64,000 nucleotides of DNA, taken from assembly GCA_964579295.1 (NCBI GenBank), contig CAZOGK010000009.1, positions 1-64,000 on the forward strand, read 5' to 3'. The notes beneath the pieces were generated by a model. That model was not told where the DNA came from. It saw only the letters and a list, made by a program, of their open reading frames with translations, and searched no databases. Below are positions 24,632 through 33,427 of the stretch, piece by piece; position 1 is the stretch's first letter, and the number at the start of each line of letters is the position of its first letter. Made by a program: the position numbers and the translations under genes. The DNA comes from JAAYYY01 sp964579295. Lineage in GTDB: Bacteria; Chloroflexota; Anaerolineae; Promineifilales; Promineifilaceae.

Positions 24632-24925
24632 GTGTACGAATACCGCAACCTGAGCCCGGAAGAACGTGAGGCCGTTGTCGAGGAGCGGCGGCAGCACGGC
24701 TTTTCCCTGCATGCCCCGCCCCATCCCTTTCGCGAGGCAGGCTGGTATTTGATTACGGCGGCTACCTTTGAACACAAGGCACACATTCAACCCGAAAGCC
24801 GCCGGACGGACTTTGAGCAACGGCTCCTTGCATCTTTCAAGGCCATCGATGCCGACATAGCAGGTTGGGTAGTGAAGTGGCGCCAGTACCCTATTAGCGC
24901 GATGGGAGCCGGTTGGGACGACTGA
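24632..24925 (+). pseudogene. Internally deleted REP-associated tyrosine transposase (RAYT, Y1_Tnp-like)
   Basis: An open frame of 97 codons begins GTG right after the bcp stop. Its first 65 residues match from memory the N terminus of RAYT/Y1 transposases (PPHPFREAGWYLITAATFEH). The chain then jumps after DIAGWVV to KWRQYPISAMGAGWDD, which resembles the C-terminal end of the same family. The HUH motif (usually P-N-H-Y-H) and the catalytic tyrosine region are missing, so it cannot act as a nuclease. Three REP-like units follow within 210 bp, which supports the identification. Confidence 0.7.
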
Positions 24926-25000
24926 CTATGCTGGTAGTCCAGCAGTCACGATCATTGAACCTTTACGAAATAACTAGGCAGCAAACTGCAGTAGCGCCGA

Positions 25001-25021
25001 AGCGACTGATGTCGCTACTAC
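25001..25021 (+). repeat. REP unit 1
   Basis: A stem-loop AGCGAC-TGAT-GTCGCT is followed by ACTAC, 21 nt in all. Read on the other strand it has the 5' GTAG foot typical of REP elements. It lies in the 199-bp gap between the RAYT remnant and the GT-C operon, where no gene is seen. Confidence 0.75.
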
Positions 25022-25034
25022 GAGGGGCGTCCTT

Positions 25035-25055
25035 GTAGTAACGAATTTATTCGTT
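25035..25055 (-). repeat. REP unit 2, inverted
   Basis: On the minus strand AACGAA-TAAA-TTCGTT-ACTAC has the same 6-4-6-5 architecture and length as units 1 and 3, in the opposite orientation. The loop and two stem bases differ with compensating changes. Confidence 0.75.
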
Positions 25056-25107
25056 CGCCAGCGTAATCGCCTAGCCAGAATAGGTAGGCTCATGAGCCGT
25101 TGCTGAA

Positions 25108-25128
25108 AACGACTGAAGTCGTTACTAC
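25108..25128 (+). repeat. REP unit 3, overlapping the GT-C gene stop codon
   Basis: AACGAC-TGAA-GTCGTT-ACTAC, the same 21-nt architecture and orientation as unit 1. Its CTA at 25125-25127 is the TAG stop codon of the minus-strand gene 25125-28274. Confidence 0.75.
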
Positions 25129-28100
25129 TTAATGACGATTGGCAGCCGCACTATCCGCTCTGGCGGCATGGCGCCGTCGGGCAGTGTGACCGGCAGGCGA
25201 TTGGCCGCGTCGGCCGGCGGGTAGAAGCCAATGGCCAGCTCGTAGGTGCCCGGCGGCGCGCCATCCAGAGCAAGCAGCAGCTGGTCGGCTACGATTTCGC
25301 CGGTGGTCCACTGGCTCGTCGGGTAGCTGTTGCCCTGCGGCAGGCTATCGATTTGGACCGTGCTCCCATCCGGCCGCTGCACAATCTGCCCTGCGCCATC
25401 CAATAGCTGCACAAAGCGGACCAAGCTCTCCCGCTGGGCGCCCAGCGCTTCCCAGTAGAGGGTAACCGCCAGTGTATCCCCCTCTTGCGCGATGCTATAA
25501 CCGCGCAGCGCCGCGGCCTCGCCGAACTGCGCGCCGGCGGGCAGCAGCCCATCCGGCAGCGTGAACTGCGGCTCGCTCTGCTCAAACAGCAGCGTCTCCC
25601 CAACCCAGGCGAGCGTACCCAGGCGCTGCGTCAGGTGCGTCGTGCCCGTCCCGTCATAGAGGTGCACGGCCAGGATATACGGCGCCGCAGGGGGCAGCGT
25701 CTCCGGCAGCGGCAGCGCCAGCAGATCATTCGTCCATGCACCTGCCGGCCAGACAAGGCTCGGCTGGAAGCCATAGCCTGGCTGCTGGTCACACTGCGCC
25801 AGCAGCCGGCCGGCCGCGTCGCTGAGCCGCAGCGAGACGACCAGATTGGCGCTGAGCGGCGCAGCCGTATACCAGGCGAGCGCCAGCCGCAGGCGCGCCG
25901 CCGGCTGCCCGTCCCCGGCGCAGTCAAACAGGCCGGGCGGCTCCTCGGCGATGGCGGGCGGCGGCCCTTCCAGCGCGGCCGTGGTGATCCGCGCCGCCAG
26001 GGGGACGTCCGGCGCTGGGGCTTGCTCGCCGCCGGCGCTCACCCGCAGCGGGCGCAAATAGAGATCGCCGCGCGTCTCGCCGTTGCTCAGCAGCGCCGGC
26101 GTCCCGGCTACCGTCAGGCGCGGCACATAGAGTCCGGCCGGCGCATTTTCCGGGATGCGCAGCGTCACCGTCTGCCTTCCCGGCTGCAGCGCCGCCTCGG
26201 CCACGGCCAGGAGCGGCGCGGCGGCAAAACGGTTGGCGGCCGGCGTTGCCAGCGCCACTGTGAGCGCGCCGGCCGGCGGCCGTTCTCCCTCCCATTCCAG
26301 GCTGAGCGTCCAGCTTGCGCCGGGCGCTACCGTCTCCGGCTCATAATCATAGCGCCGCAGCCGCCACGCGCTGCCAAAAGGAATCCCATCCGGCGCGTGG
26401 TGCAGGTAGGCGGCCTGGGCAAAATCCCAGCTCAGCGTGCCTTCGTCCAGCCGCGGCGCCGGCCAGAGCGCCAGAACGGCCGCCAGCAGCAGCAGCCCGG
26501 CCAACCCGGCCAGTAGGGGCGCCCGTAGACGAGCGCGAGCCGGCCACACGGCCGGCAGCACGGCCAACAGCGCGGCCAGCGAAAGCAGCTCGGTGCCGGC
26601 GCGCAGGGGCGTGCGCCCAAATGAGAGCGACAGCGCGTGCTCGCCCGGCGGCGCCTCGACCGTGATCAGCCCCGACCCGGCGGCGGGCGCAATAGGGATA
26701 GCCGTGCCACCCAGCGTCGCCTGCCAGCCGGGCCAGTGGAGAACGGGCAGCAGCACTGTTGCCCCCTCAGCGCCGGCGCTCACCTGCCACTGCTGCTGCG
26801 TTGCCTCCCGCCGCAGCAGCGTAGCCGTGCCCGCGCCGCGCAGGAACCGCGCCTGGTCGCGCTCGCCGCGCGCCAGCCAGCCGCTGCTGTAGGGGCGCGG
26901 CTGAACGGTCTGTGGCAGATATTCCGCGCTCACGGTCGTGCCAATGTTGCCGCTAAACCATTCATACTGCGCCAGCCGCTCGGCCGTCACGTCATCGTCG
27001 CCCAGCGGCAAGTAGGACGGGCGCAGACCGCCCAACGCGGCTGCGAACAGCAGCAGGAGCAGCGCCGGCAGCCACCAGCGCCGCTGCGGCAGGCCCGCTA
27101 GCGCGGCCGCGACCATCGCGCCGAAAAATGCCTGGATGGAGAGGAAGCGCCAGGGAAACTGGGTGTAGGGCAGCAGCGGCAGGCGCTCCCACAGTGGCCG
27201 CGACAGCGGGGTGATCATGAGCGTCGCCAGGAGCAGGCCGGCGACCAGAAAGAGGCGCGGCAATGGGCCGCTCTTGCCGCCTGCTGGCGCGGCAGCCAGC
27301 CCCAGCGCCAGCAGGCCGGCGACGACCAGTACCGTCTGGAACAGGCCCATGCGGAAGGCGCCGCCGGCAGAGACGTCATAGGAAAAGAGCAGCGACCCCT
27401 GCACCAGATCAAGGCCGCGGAAGTGGTTTGCAAAGTGAAAATAGCCGGCCGTCATCGGCCCGGTCTGCGCCAGCCCGGTTTCGGCCAGGGCCGGCAGCCA
27501 GAACCAGGCAGAGAGCGCCAGGCCCCAGACCAGCGCGCCCGCTGCCGTCGGTAGGGCAGCGCGGCGCCGCGGATGGCGCCACAGCCGCAGCGCCAGAAAC
27601 AGCAGCAGGAAGGGCGAAAAGATAAGCGCCGAGATGTTGTGGCTGAGGATGAGCCCGGCGTAGCTCAGCGCCAGCCCCACCGCCGCCGGCAGCGGGCGCA
27701 CAGCCGCCAGCAGCCGCTCAGCCGCCAGCAGCACCAGCGGGTAGAAAGCCATTGCCCAGAACTCCGCCAGCGAGTCGCCGCGCACGTAGACGTTGACCAG
27801 GTGAAACGGAGCCAGCGTATAGGCGGCGGCGGCAAGCAGGCCGGCGGCGTCGCTGCGAAACCAGCGCCGGCCCAGGCCATAGGCGGCGCCCGCCGCCAGC
27901 AGAAAGGCAGCGAGCTGGGCCAGGCGAATCGCCAGCACGTAGCTGGCGCCCAGGAAGCGGAAAAGCGCGGCGACGGTCAGGCTCAGAGGCGCGTAATAGT
28001 GGAAGAAGGGGTAGCCGTAGCCGTAGTTGGCGTCGGGCATCCAGCGGGCGGGGAAATGGCCGGCGGCCAGCGCCGTGCTGAGCTGCTGCACCCGCTGCAG

Positions 28101-28274
28101 CAGGAAAGGGCTATCGCCGCCCCCGCGCGTATTGAGCAGACCCGGCCCGAGGAAAAGGGGCAGGGCGGCGACGCCGGCCAGCGCTAGCGCCAGCAGCAGG
28201 CCGGCCCGGCCCGGAGACAAAAAGCTCCGGGTGAAACGCGTGCGTCTACTTTTTCCCTCGACGCGCCGCCTCAC
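25125..28274 (-). CDS. Large GT-C-fold membrane protein (6-pyruvoyl-tetrahydropterin synthase-related membrane family)
   Basis: Product of 1049 aa. The N-terminal 430 residues hold about 12 membrane helices. An early loop GGGDSPFLLQRVQQL carries an acidic residue, and MPDANYGYGYPFFHYYAPL is typical of the PTPS-related membrane family, polyprenyl-phosphate-dependent GT-C-like proteins. Soluble beta-rich regions follow, interrupted by further hydrophobic segments near 560-610. The likely role is transfer of sugars onto surface polymers at the outer face of the membrane; donor and acceptor are unknown. The start is GTG with GGAAAGG upstream. It is last in a four-gene operon with two anchored surface proteins and another GT-C enzyme. 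Its stop codon lies within a REP unit, and it ends LPIVIK. Confidence 0.8.
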   Translation of the reverse strand: MRRRVEGKSRRTRFTRSFLSPGRAGLLLALALAGVAALPLFLGPGLLNTRGGGDSPFLLQRVQQLSTALAAGHFPARWMPDANYGYGYPFFHYYAPLSLTVAALFRFLGASYVLAIRLAQLAAFLLAAGAAYGLGRRWFRSDAAGLLAAAAYTLAPFHLVNVYVRGDSLAEFWAMAFYPLVLLAAERLLAAVRPLPAAVGLALSYAGLILSHNISALIFSPFLLLFLALRLWRHPRRRAALPTAAGALVWGLALSAWFWLPALAETGLAQTGPMTAGYFHFANHFRGLDLVQGSLLFSYDVSAGGAFRMGLFQTVLVVAGLLALGLAAAPAGGKSGPLPRLFLVAGLLLATLMITPLSRPLWERLPLLPYTQFPWRFLSIQAFFGAMVAAALAGLPQRRWWLPALLLLLFAAALGGLRPSYLPLGDDDVTAERLAQYEWFSGNIGTTVSAEYLPQTVQPRPYSSGWLARGERDQARFLRGAGTATLLRREATQQQWQVSAGAEGATVLLPVLHWPGWQATLGGTAIPIAPAAGSGLITVEAPPGEHALSLSFGRTPLRAGTELLSLAALLAVLPAVWPARARLRAPLLAGLAGLLLLAAVLALWPAPRLDEGTLSWDFAQAAYLHHAPDGIPFGSAWRLRRYDYEPETVAPGASWTLSLEWEGERPPAGALTVALATPAANRFAAAPLLAVAEAALQPGRQTVTLRIPENAPAGLYVPRLTVAGTPALLSNGETRGDLYLRPLRVSAGGEQAPAPDVPLAARITTAALEGPPPAIAEEPPGLFDCAGDGQPAARLRLALAWYTAAPLSANLVVSLRLSDAAGRLLAQCDQQPGYGFQPSLVWPAGAWTNDLLALPLPETLPPAAPYILAVHLYDGTGTTHLTQRLGTLAWVGETLLFEQSEPQFTLPDGLLPAGAQFGEAAALRGYSIAQEGDTLAVTLYWEALGAQRESLVRFVQLLDGAGQIVQRPDGSTVQIDSLPQGNSYPTSQWTTGEIVADQLLLALDGAPPGTYELAIGFYPPADAANRLPVTLPDGAMPPERIVRLPIVIK

Positions 28275-28327
28275 CCGGACCTTTCCTTCACAGAGCGCGC
28301 CGCGGCGGCGCTACCCTGCTCGCTTGC

Positions 28328-29647
28328 TCAGGCGCGCTGCCGCAGCAAGTAATAGAGCAGGCCGCCCAGCAGGAGGACTGCCACGACGAGCAGCGCCAGC
28401 CCGCTATAAGCCAGTATCGTCCGCGCCGGCGGCTCTTCTGCCGTGACGTTGCTCGCCGTCGTCGCGACCGGCGTGACCTCGCCAGCGCCGTTCGTATCAT
28501 TGCTCGCCGTCTCCTGCCGCACGCGGCTGCCAAACTCGACGCGCACCGTCCGCCCTTCGGCCAGGGTGATGGCCGCCACCGCCCCGGTCGTCATCTCCAG
28601 GGTGGGCGGCACCTCCTGTACCACCTGGTAGTTGCCCGGCTCCAGATCAAAGCAGACTGGCTCGGGGCCGGTGCTGACGGCACGCTGCACAACCTGGTTG
28701 CCCTGCGCGATCGTGAAGGTGACGCCGGCCATAGCGCCTTCACCAGGGTCCTTTTGCCCGTCGGCGTTCACGTCGCCAAACGCGTTGACGCAGACTGTGC
28801 CCGTGGTTGGCGGCTCCGGGGTTGGCGATGGCGTTTCGGTCGGCTCCGGCGTCTCCGTCGGCGTCACGTCCTCCTCCGGCTCGGTCGTCGCCGTGGCTGC
28901 CGGGATGGCCGTGGCGGCCAGCGTTGGCTGCGGCGCGGCCGTATTCGTCGGCGGCGGGGTGTTGGTCGGCGGCGGCCCTGCCTCGACCAACTGTGCGGCA
29001 TCAAACCAGACGTCGAGATGCGCGCGGCAGTTGTTAGCGCCCATCAGGTTGGCCGACACAAATACCGTAATCTGGCTGCCGGTGGCTGTCGCTTCGACGG
29101 CGGCTTGTTGCCAGTTAGCCTGGTTGCCGCTGTCGTGCGGCGAGATGGCCCCGCCCCAGACGACATCGGCGTCTGTCCACAGACCGCTGCCGTTGGGGTC
29201 GATGCCGGCGCGCACGCCGAGGTTGACCGCTGTATCCGACGGCACCGGGAACTGCTCGTTGGAGGCGCGCCCAATTGACCAGAAGGAAAAGCGGTAGGTC
29301 ATGCCGGGGGTGACGTTGACCGTCTGCATGACCCCAGCGTTCCAGGTGTCGAACTGGTTGCCAATATGCTGGGAGATAAAGCCATCCTGCACCAGGACGC
29401 CATTTGTCTCCCGGCCCCATATCGGCGTGAAAGCATAGGCGTCGGAGCATTCCTCCGGCTTCACTTGTGAATCGCGATGCCAGCGCGACCAGCCACTCGC
29501 GGCGCCGCCGTCGTAAGGGTCCTCGAAACTGGGATTGGTGAGCAGGTTCGTCTGGAGCGGCTCGCTGGCGAGAGCGAGCGCCGAACCCGCCGTCACGGCA
29601 AGCAGAAGCAGGATGACAAGGAGGCGACGCAAACGCGAACTATTCAT
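28328..29647 (-). CDS. Secreted, membrane-anchored surface protein with NPSFE-type and SdrD-like domains
   Basis: Product of 439 aa. A signal peptide (RRLLVILLLLAVTAGSALALA) is followed by a beta-sandwich, carbohydrate-binding-like domain starting NLLTNPSFEDP (about 35-235). A Thr/Pro-rich wall-spanning linker (about 235-290) leads to an SdrD/SpaA-type domain with Ca-site-like DVNADGQKDPGEG (about 295-390). A C-terminal membrane helix with a short basic tail (LLYYLLRQRA) anchors it. It is a paralogue of the next upstream gene, with the same order of domains but without LysM. ATG 29647 has CAGGAAACGGT upstream; the frame beyond it lies in the neighbouring gene. Confidence 0.82.
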   Translation of the reverse strand: MNSSRLRRLLVILLLLAVTAGSALALASEPLQTNLLTNPSFEDPYDGGAASGWSRWHRDSQVKPEECSDAYAFTPIWGRETNGVLVQDGFISQHIGNQFDTWNAGVMQTVNVTPGMTYRFSFWSIGRASNEQFPVPSDTAVNLGVRAGIDPNGSGLWTDADVVWGGAISPHDSGNQANWQQAAVEATATGSQITVFVSANLMGANNCRAHLDVWFDAAQLVEAGPPPTNTPPPTNTAAPQPTLAATAIPAATATTEPEEDVTPTETPEPTETPSPTPEPPTTGTVCVNAFGDVNADGQKDPGEGAMAGVTFTIAQGNQVVQRAVSTGPEPVCFDLEPGNYQVVQEVPPTLEMTTGAVAAITLAEGRTVRVEFGSRVRQETASNDTNGAGEVTPVATTASNVTAEEPPARTILAYSGLALLVVAVLLLGGLLYYLLRQRA

Positions 29648-29703
29648 ACCGTTTCCTGATGGGCCGGGCGGCGCTGACCCAGCGCTGCCCGGCTCTCTCC
29701 CTC

Positions 29704-31332
29704 TTAGATAGCGCGCCGGGCGCTGAGAATGACCACGAGCACGCCGACCAGCAGGAGGACGGCGATGACCACTGCGGCAATGACCAGCGCGCGCGTCACC
29801 CCGCCGTCTTCGGCCGTCGCCTCTTCTACCTCGGCGTCGAGCGATGCGGCGCTGATCTCCTGGGCGGTCGTCGAATTGACCTCGGCGATAGCTTCTTCGT
29901 CCTGGTAGCTGCCAAACTCGAAGTGCTGCGCCGTGCCGGCCGCCAGTGAGACCGACCAATCGCCGTTCGTCGTCAAAACCTCACCGGGCGCTGTCGAGCG
30001 CGTGATCTGGTAGCCGCCGGGCTCCAGCCCCGTAATGCAGTATGGCTCGGCCGTGCCCGTGGTGACGTAGTTGCTATGTACCTCGTCGCCGCTGGCGATG
30101 GTAAAGGCTACCGACGCCTTCAGCGGCTCGTCCGGATCGTGGAGCCCGTTGCGGTTATCGTCGACGAACGCCTTAAGGCAAATCTCCCCCTTCGGCGGCG
30201 GCGAGGTGGCGGTAGGCAGCGGCGGGGTAGCCGTCGCCGTCGGCGACGCCTCCGCCTCCGCGTCCGCCTCCTCTTCGCCTTCTTCCATTTCGGCTTCCGT
30301 GGCTGCCGGCGATCCCTGGCCCACGATCAGCCGGTCGCCAACGCTGATAAAGTCGCCTTCGCCGGCATTGTTCAGCTCGTAGATCTCCTGCAGGCTCAGC
30401 CCGTGGCGGGCAGCAATGCTCCAGAAGCTATCTCCTTCGGCGACGATGTAGTAGATGTTGCCATCGGCGTCCGGCGTGGAGGTCGGCCCTAGCTGGCTGG
30501 GCGGCGCCGCCGCCACGCTGACAGGGGCCGTGGCCCCGGCTACGGGCGTGCTGCCCGCCGCTGTCGTCGCTGCGGCCGTGGGCGCTGCGCCAGCGCCAAT
30601 CACCACCAGCTCGGCGTCATCCCAGTAGATGTCGTTGTGCTTGCGCGCCTCGTCCGGCGACGAAATGGTGAAGACGGCGACCGACGTGCCCTGCGCCTGA
30701 GCTTCCACGGCGAACTGCTGGTAGGCGTCGTAGGGCTGCATATAGTCCGACCAGATCATGTTCGGGCTATAGGGGTTGGTGCTGCCCGTCGGCTCGATGC
30801 CGATACGCATATTCACCGCCGTCGGGAAGTCGGAGAAGGTCTCGTCACTGGCGCTGGACCAGGCCTGGCCCCAGATGGAGAAGCGGACACGCGCGTTGGC
30901 CGGTACGGTCACCACCTGCAGCAGGCCGGCGGTGTGCGTGCCATGGAAAGTGAAATACTGGGAAGCGCGCTGTCCAGAGCGGATGCGGTTCATAAAGGGA
31001 GGATCGGCCGGCTTGTATTCCGGCATGCGATTCTTCCAGTCCGGGTCATTATCCGTCTGGCTGATCCACCAGGGGATCCACCCTTCGGGCGTCTGCGCCG
31101 TGTTACAGGGCAGGTAGACGCCGTTGTCCATCTTGCAGTCTTCACGCTGCGAAGCGTAGAGGGCCAGCCAGGTGAAGTTGTCCGGGTCGAAGGTGTAGAC
31201 CCCGCCTTCAAAGCTCGGGTTCTGCAGCAGGTTGCCGCCCTGCGCCAGCGCCGGCTGGCCGGCCGGCGCGAGGCCGGCGACGGCCACCAGGGCCAGAAGT
31301 AGGACGGCTAAAGTCGTGCGGGTAGAACGCAT
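29704..31332 (-). CDS. Secreted, membrane-anchored surface protein with LysM and SdrD-like domains
   Basis: Product of 542 aa. A signal peptide ends near AGQPALAQ. A carbohydrate-binding-like domain begins NLLQNPSFEGG (to about 255). An Ala/Thr linker leads to one LysM domain (about 290-336, YYIVAEGDSFWSIAARHGLS), which should bind glycan chains. An acidic linker, an SdrD-like domain (about 388-490, DDNRNGLHDPDEP) and a C-terminal membrane helix follow. It shares domain order with the gene downstream, so the two are tandem paralogues, one carrying an added LysM. The start at 31332 has AAGGAGAATTGAGGAG upstream and is 4 nt from the stop of the GT-C gene. Confidence 0.85.
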   Translation of the reverse strand: MRSTRTTLAVLLLALVAVAGLAPAGQPALAQGGNLLQNPSFEGGVYTFDPDNFTWLALYASQREDCKMDNGVYLPCNTAQTPEGWIPWWISQTDNDPDWKNRMPEYKPADPPFMNRIRSGQRASQYFTFHGTHTAGLLQVVTVPANARVRFSIWGQAWSSASDETFSDFPTAVNMRIGIEPTGSTNPYSPNMIWSDYMQPYDAYQQFAVEAQAQGTSVAVFTISSPDEARKHNDIYWDDAELVVIGAGAAPTAAATTAAGSTPVAGATAPVSVAAAPPSQLGPTSTPDADGNIYYIVAEGDSFWSIAARHGLSLQEIYELNNAGEGDFISVGDRLIVGQGSPAATEAEMEEGEEEADAEAEASPTATATPPLPTATSPPPKGEICLKAFVDDNRNGLHDPDEPLKASVAFTIASGDEVHSNYVTTGTAEPYCITGLEPGGYQITRSTAPGEVLTTNGDWSVSLAAGTAQHFEFGSYQDEEAIAEVNSTTAQEISAASLDAEVEEATAEDGGVTRALVIAAVVIAVLLLVGVLVVILSARRAI

Positions 31333-31336
31333 CTCC

Positions 31337-33322
31337 TCAATTCTCCTTGTGAACGTCAAGCTGCCAGCTGTCTCCGGCCGGGTTACCCGCGGCATCGAAG
31401 ACTGGCAGCCTCGTCACAGTTCTTGCATCATACAACCCGACAGTCACCACATGGCGCTCGGGATCAAAGGCGCTGTCTAATTGCAGCAGATGGCGGTCGT
31501 GCAGCAGCAGATCGGGCCGCCACCAGGCGGGCGACCAGGCCCCTTGTAATGGCGGCGTATCATCCTGACCGGCCAGACGATCCCCATCGAGCACGTGTAC
31601 AAAAACGACCAGCGGCGCCTCAGCGGGCGCCGATCCTTGCCACACCAGATCGACCTGCACCCTGTCTGCAGCCGGCAGCGTGACCACCGCCTCCTGCAGA
31701 ACCAGATCCTCGCCAAAGCGCGCCAGCGGTTCTGCCGCCGCGCCCGCTTCCTCCACCAGGAGGTACGAATAGTAGAGCGGGTACGCTTCCGCTTCCAGGT
31801 CGCCGCGCACGAGCGCGCCGCGCCGGGCGAAGACGAGCCTGGCGCCGGCTGCCGCCTCCGGGACGTAATCCAGCGGGCCGTAGGGCCAGGCGTAGATAGT
31901 CAGCGGCAGCGGAGCCTGCTCCGGCAAGCCTGTTTCCGGCGCAAAGAGCCAGATGCTGCTCTCCTCGACGAGAAAGCGCAGCGACGGCCAGCTCTGCCAG
32001 AAGCTTCTATCCAGATAGACGGCCATACCCAGCGGGCTGGCCGCGCGTTGGGCCTCTTCCGCGAGTGTCCGCGCACCGGCTTCGAAGAGATAAGCTGTCT
32101 CCGGCGCGCGCACGTAATTGCGGTAATCGACGGCGGTAACTATTAAGGTGCCGGCAGCCAGAATCAGCACAAGACCGTGGCGTAAAGCACCCGCGAGTTT
32201 AGGCCAATCCCATAGTTTGGACAAGCCAAGAGCGGGCAGCAGCAGCGCCGCCGGCAGGATTCCCACCGCCCGCAAAAAGTGGGGCGCATCCTCGGCCAGT
32301 AGGGTGGGGCCGAGCATGACAGCTACCCAGAGCAGCAGCGCCGCGGCCGCCGGCCGCCGCCAGTGGCGCAGCGCCCAGAGCAGCCCGGCCAGGAATGGCA
32401 GCGCCATCAACAAATCGAACAACGGCCGGCCGGGTGGGTTGTGGCGGCCAATGTCGTCGCCTCTCAGGAGAAAAAGGCCGAGCGTGCGCCCGGTATGGCG
32501 CAGCAGCGTGCCCCAGGGATCGCCTTCGTTGACGCTTTCACTAAAAACCGAGACCTGGCCCGCGCGCCCCATAATTAGTTCCGGCTGCTGCGCGGCCAGC
32601 AGGGCCAGGGGCAGCAAGATCAGGCCCGCCCCCAGACCACCCCACAGCACTGCTACACGCAGGCGATGCCGCTCTCGCGGCCGGTTTAGCAATAGATAAG
32701 AAAGTAACAGCGCCAGCACGATGGGCGTGAAGCGGGCGGCCAGGTAGGTGTAAAAGGTAGCGCCGTAGGCCAGACCGGCCAGCAGCCACCAGCGCCGGTC
32801 GTGGCGCCGGTAGGCGCACGTGCCCAGCCAGAATGCCAGCGCCAGCGCGGCCGGCAGCAATACAGCGCGCAGGCCGATGCGGCTGAGATGGAGCGGCCAC
32901 AATGTCACTGCCCATAGCCACGCGGCCAGCAGGCCGGCGCGCCAGCCGAACCAGCTACGCGCCAGCAGATAGGTGAGGAATGTCGTCGCGATGCCGGCCA
33001 GAGCGGCGCCTAACCGGAGCGCCAGCACGCTGCGCCCCAGCAGCCCGATAGCTGCCGCCGTCAGATAGATGTAGGCGGGCTCGCGCCCGTTGTTGGCGTC
33101 AAAAAAAAGCGCGTGCTGCCCTGCGAGCACGCCCAGGGCGTCCAGCCCATTAAAGGCTTCGTCGCGGTAGAGGCCCGGCGGCCAGTCGCCAAGCTGCCAC
33201 AGCCGCAGCCCGGCCGCGACCAGCAGCACCATGAGCAACAAAGCCCGTCCCGCCGGGGATGGGCTGTCGTCGCCTTGTTCGACTATCTGCTCTCGCTCCT
33301 GAGTAGTTGTCAAAGCAGGCAA
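31337..33322 (-). CDS. GT-C (ArnT/PMT-like) membrane glycosyltransferase
   Basis: Product of up to 661 aa with about 11-12 membrane helices in the first 420 residues and a soluble C-terminal part. The first outer loop has GLYRDEAFNG, the acidic pair typical of polyprenyl-phosphate-sugar-using GT-C enzymes, then NNGREPAYIYLTA. It probably glycosylates surface proteins or lipids from a lipid-linked donor. The longest frame starts at TTG 33322, but this codon directly follows the -10 of the promoter at 33323-33350, so translation more likely starts at TTG 33313 or further on. It is first in the operon with the two anchored surface proteins and the second GT-C protein. Confidence 0.82.
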   Translation of the reverse strand: MPALTTTQEREQIVEQGDDSPSPAGRALLLMVLLVAAGLRLWQLGDWPPGLYRDEAFNGLDALGVLAGQHALFFDANNGREPAYIYLTAAAIGLLGRSVLALRLGAALAGIATTFLTYLLARSWFGWRAGLLAAWLWAVTLWPLHLSRIGLRAVLLPAALALAFWLGTCAYRRHDRRWWLLAGLAYGATFYTYLAARFTPIVLALLLSYLLLNRPRERHRLRVAVLWGGLGAGLILLPLALLAAQQPELIMGRAGQVSVFSESVNEGDPWGTLLRHTGRTLGLFLLRGDDIGRHNPPGRPLFDLLMALPFLAGLLWALRHWRRPAAAALLLWVAVMLGPTLLAEDAPHFLRAVGILPAALLLPALGLSKLWDWPKLAGALRHGLVLILAAGTLIVTAVDYRNYVRAPETAYLFEAGARTLAEEAQRAASPLGMAVYLDRSFWQSWPSLRFLVEESSIWLFAPETGLPEQAPLPLTIYAWPYGPLDYVPEAAAGARLVFARRGALVRGDLEAEAYPLYYSYLLVEEAGAAAEPLARFGEDLVLQEAVVTLPAADRVQVDLVWQGSAPAEAPLVVFVHVLDGDRLAGQDDTPPLQGAWSPAWWRPDLLLHDRHLLQLDSAFDPERHVVTVGLYDARTVTRLPVFDAAGNPAGDSWQLDVHKEN

Positions 33323-33350
33323 ACTCTAGCAGAATAGGCTCCGGTGTCAA
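33323..33350 (-). promoter_or_regulatory. Promoter of the surface-glycosylation operon
   Basis: On the minus strand a consensus TTGACA (33345-33350) and TAGAGT (33323-33328) are 16 bp apart. The transcription start would fall near 33316. Confidence 0.7.
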
Positions 33351-33382
33351 CAATCAAGGACATAGATAGCTGGTTGGTTACC

Positions 33383-33404
33383 GGGCAGGATTTCATTCCT
33401 GCCC
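33383..33404. promoter_or_regulatory. Inverted repeat before the GT4 gene
   Basis: GGGCAGGA and TCCTGCCC form a perfect 8-bp stem around TTTCAT, 24 bp before the GT4 start codon. There is no T-run, so it is an operator or a 5'-leader hairpin and not a terminator. Confidence 0.45.
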
Positions 33405-33427
33405 TTCCTGTGTCAATTGGCGAAACG

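Noticed and set aside
25485..26516. 343-aa plus-strand open frame inside the GT-C gene
   Set aside because: Very rich in Arg and Gln and opposite a clear 1049-aa coding frame.
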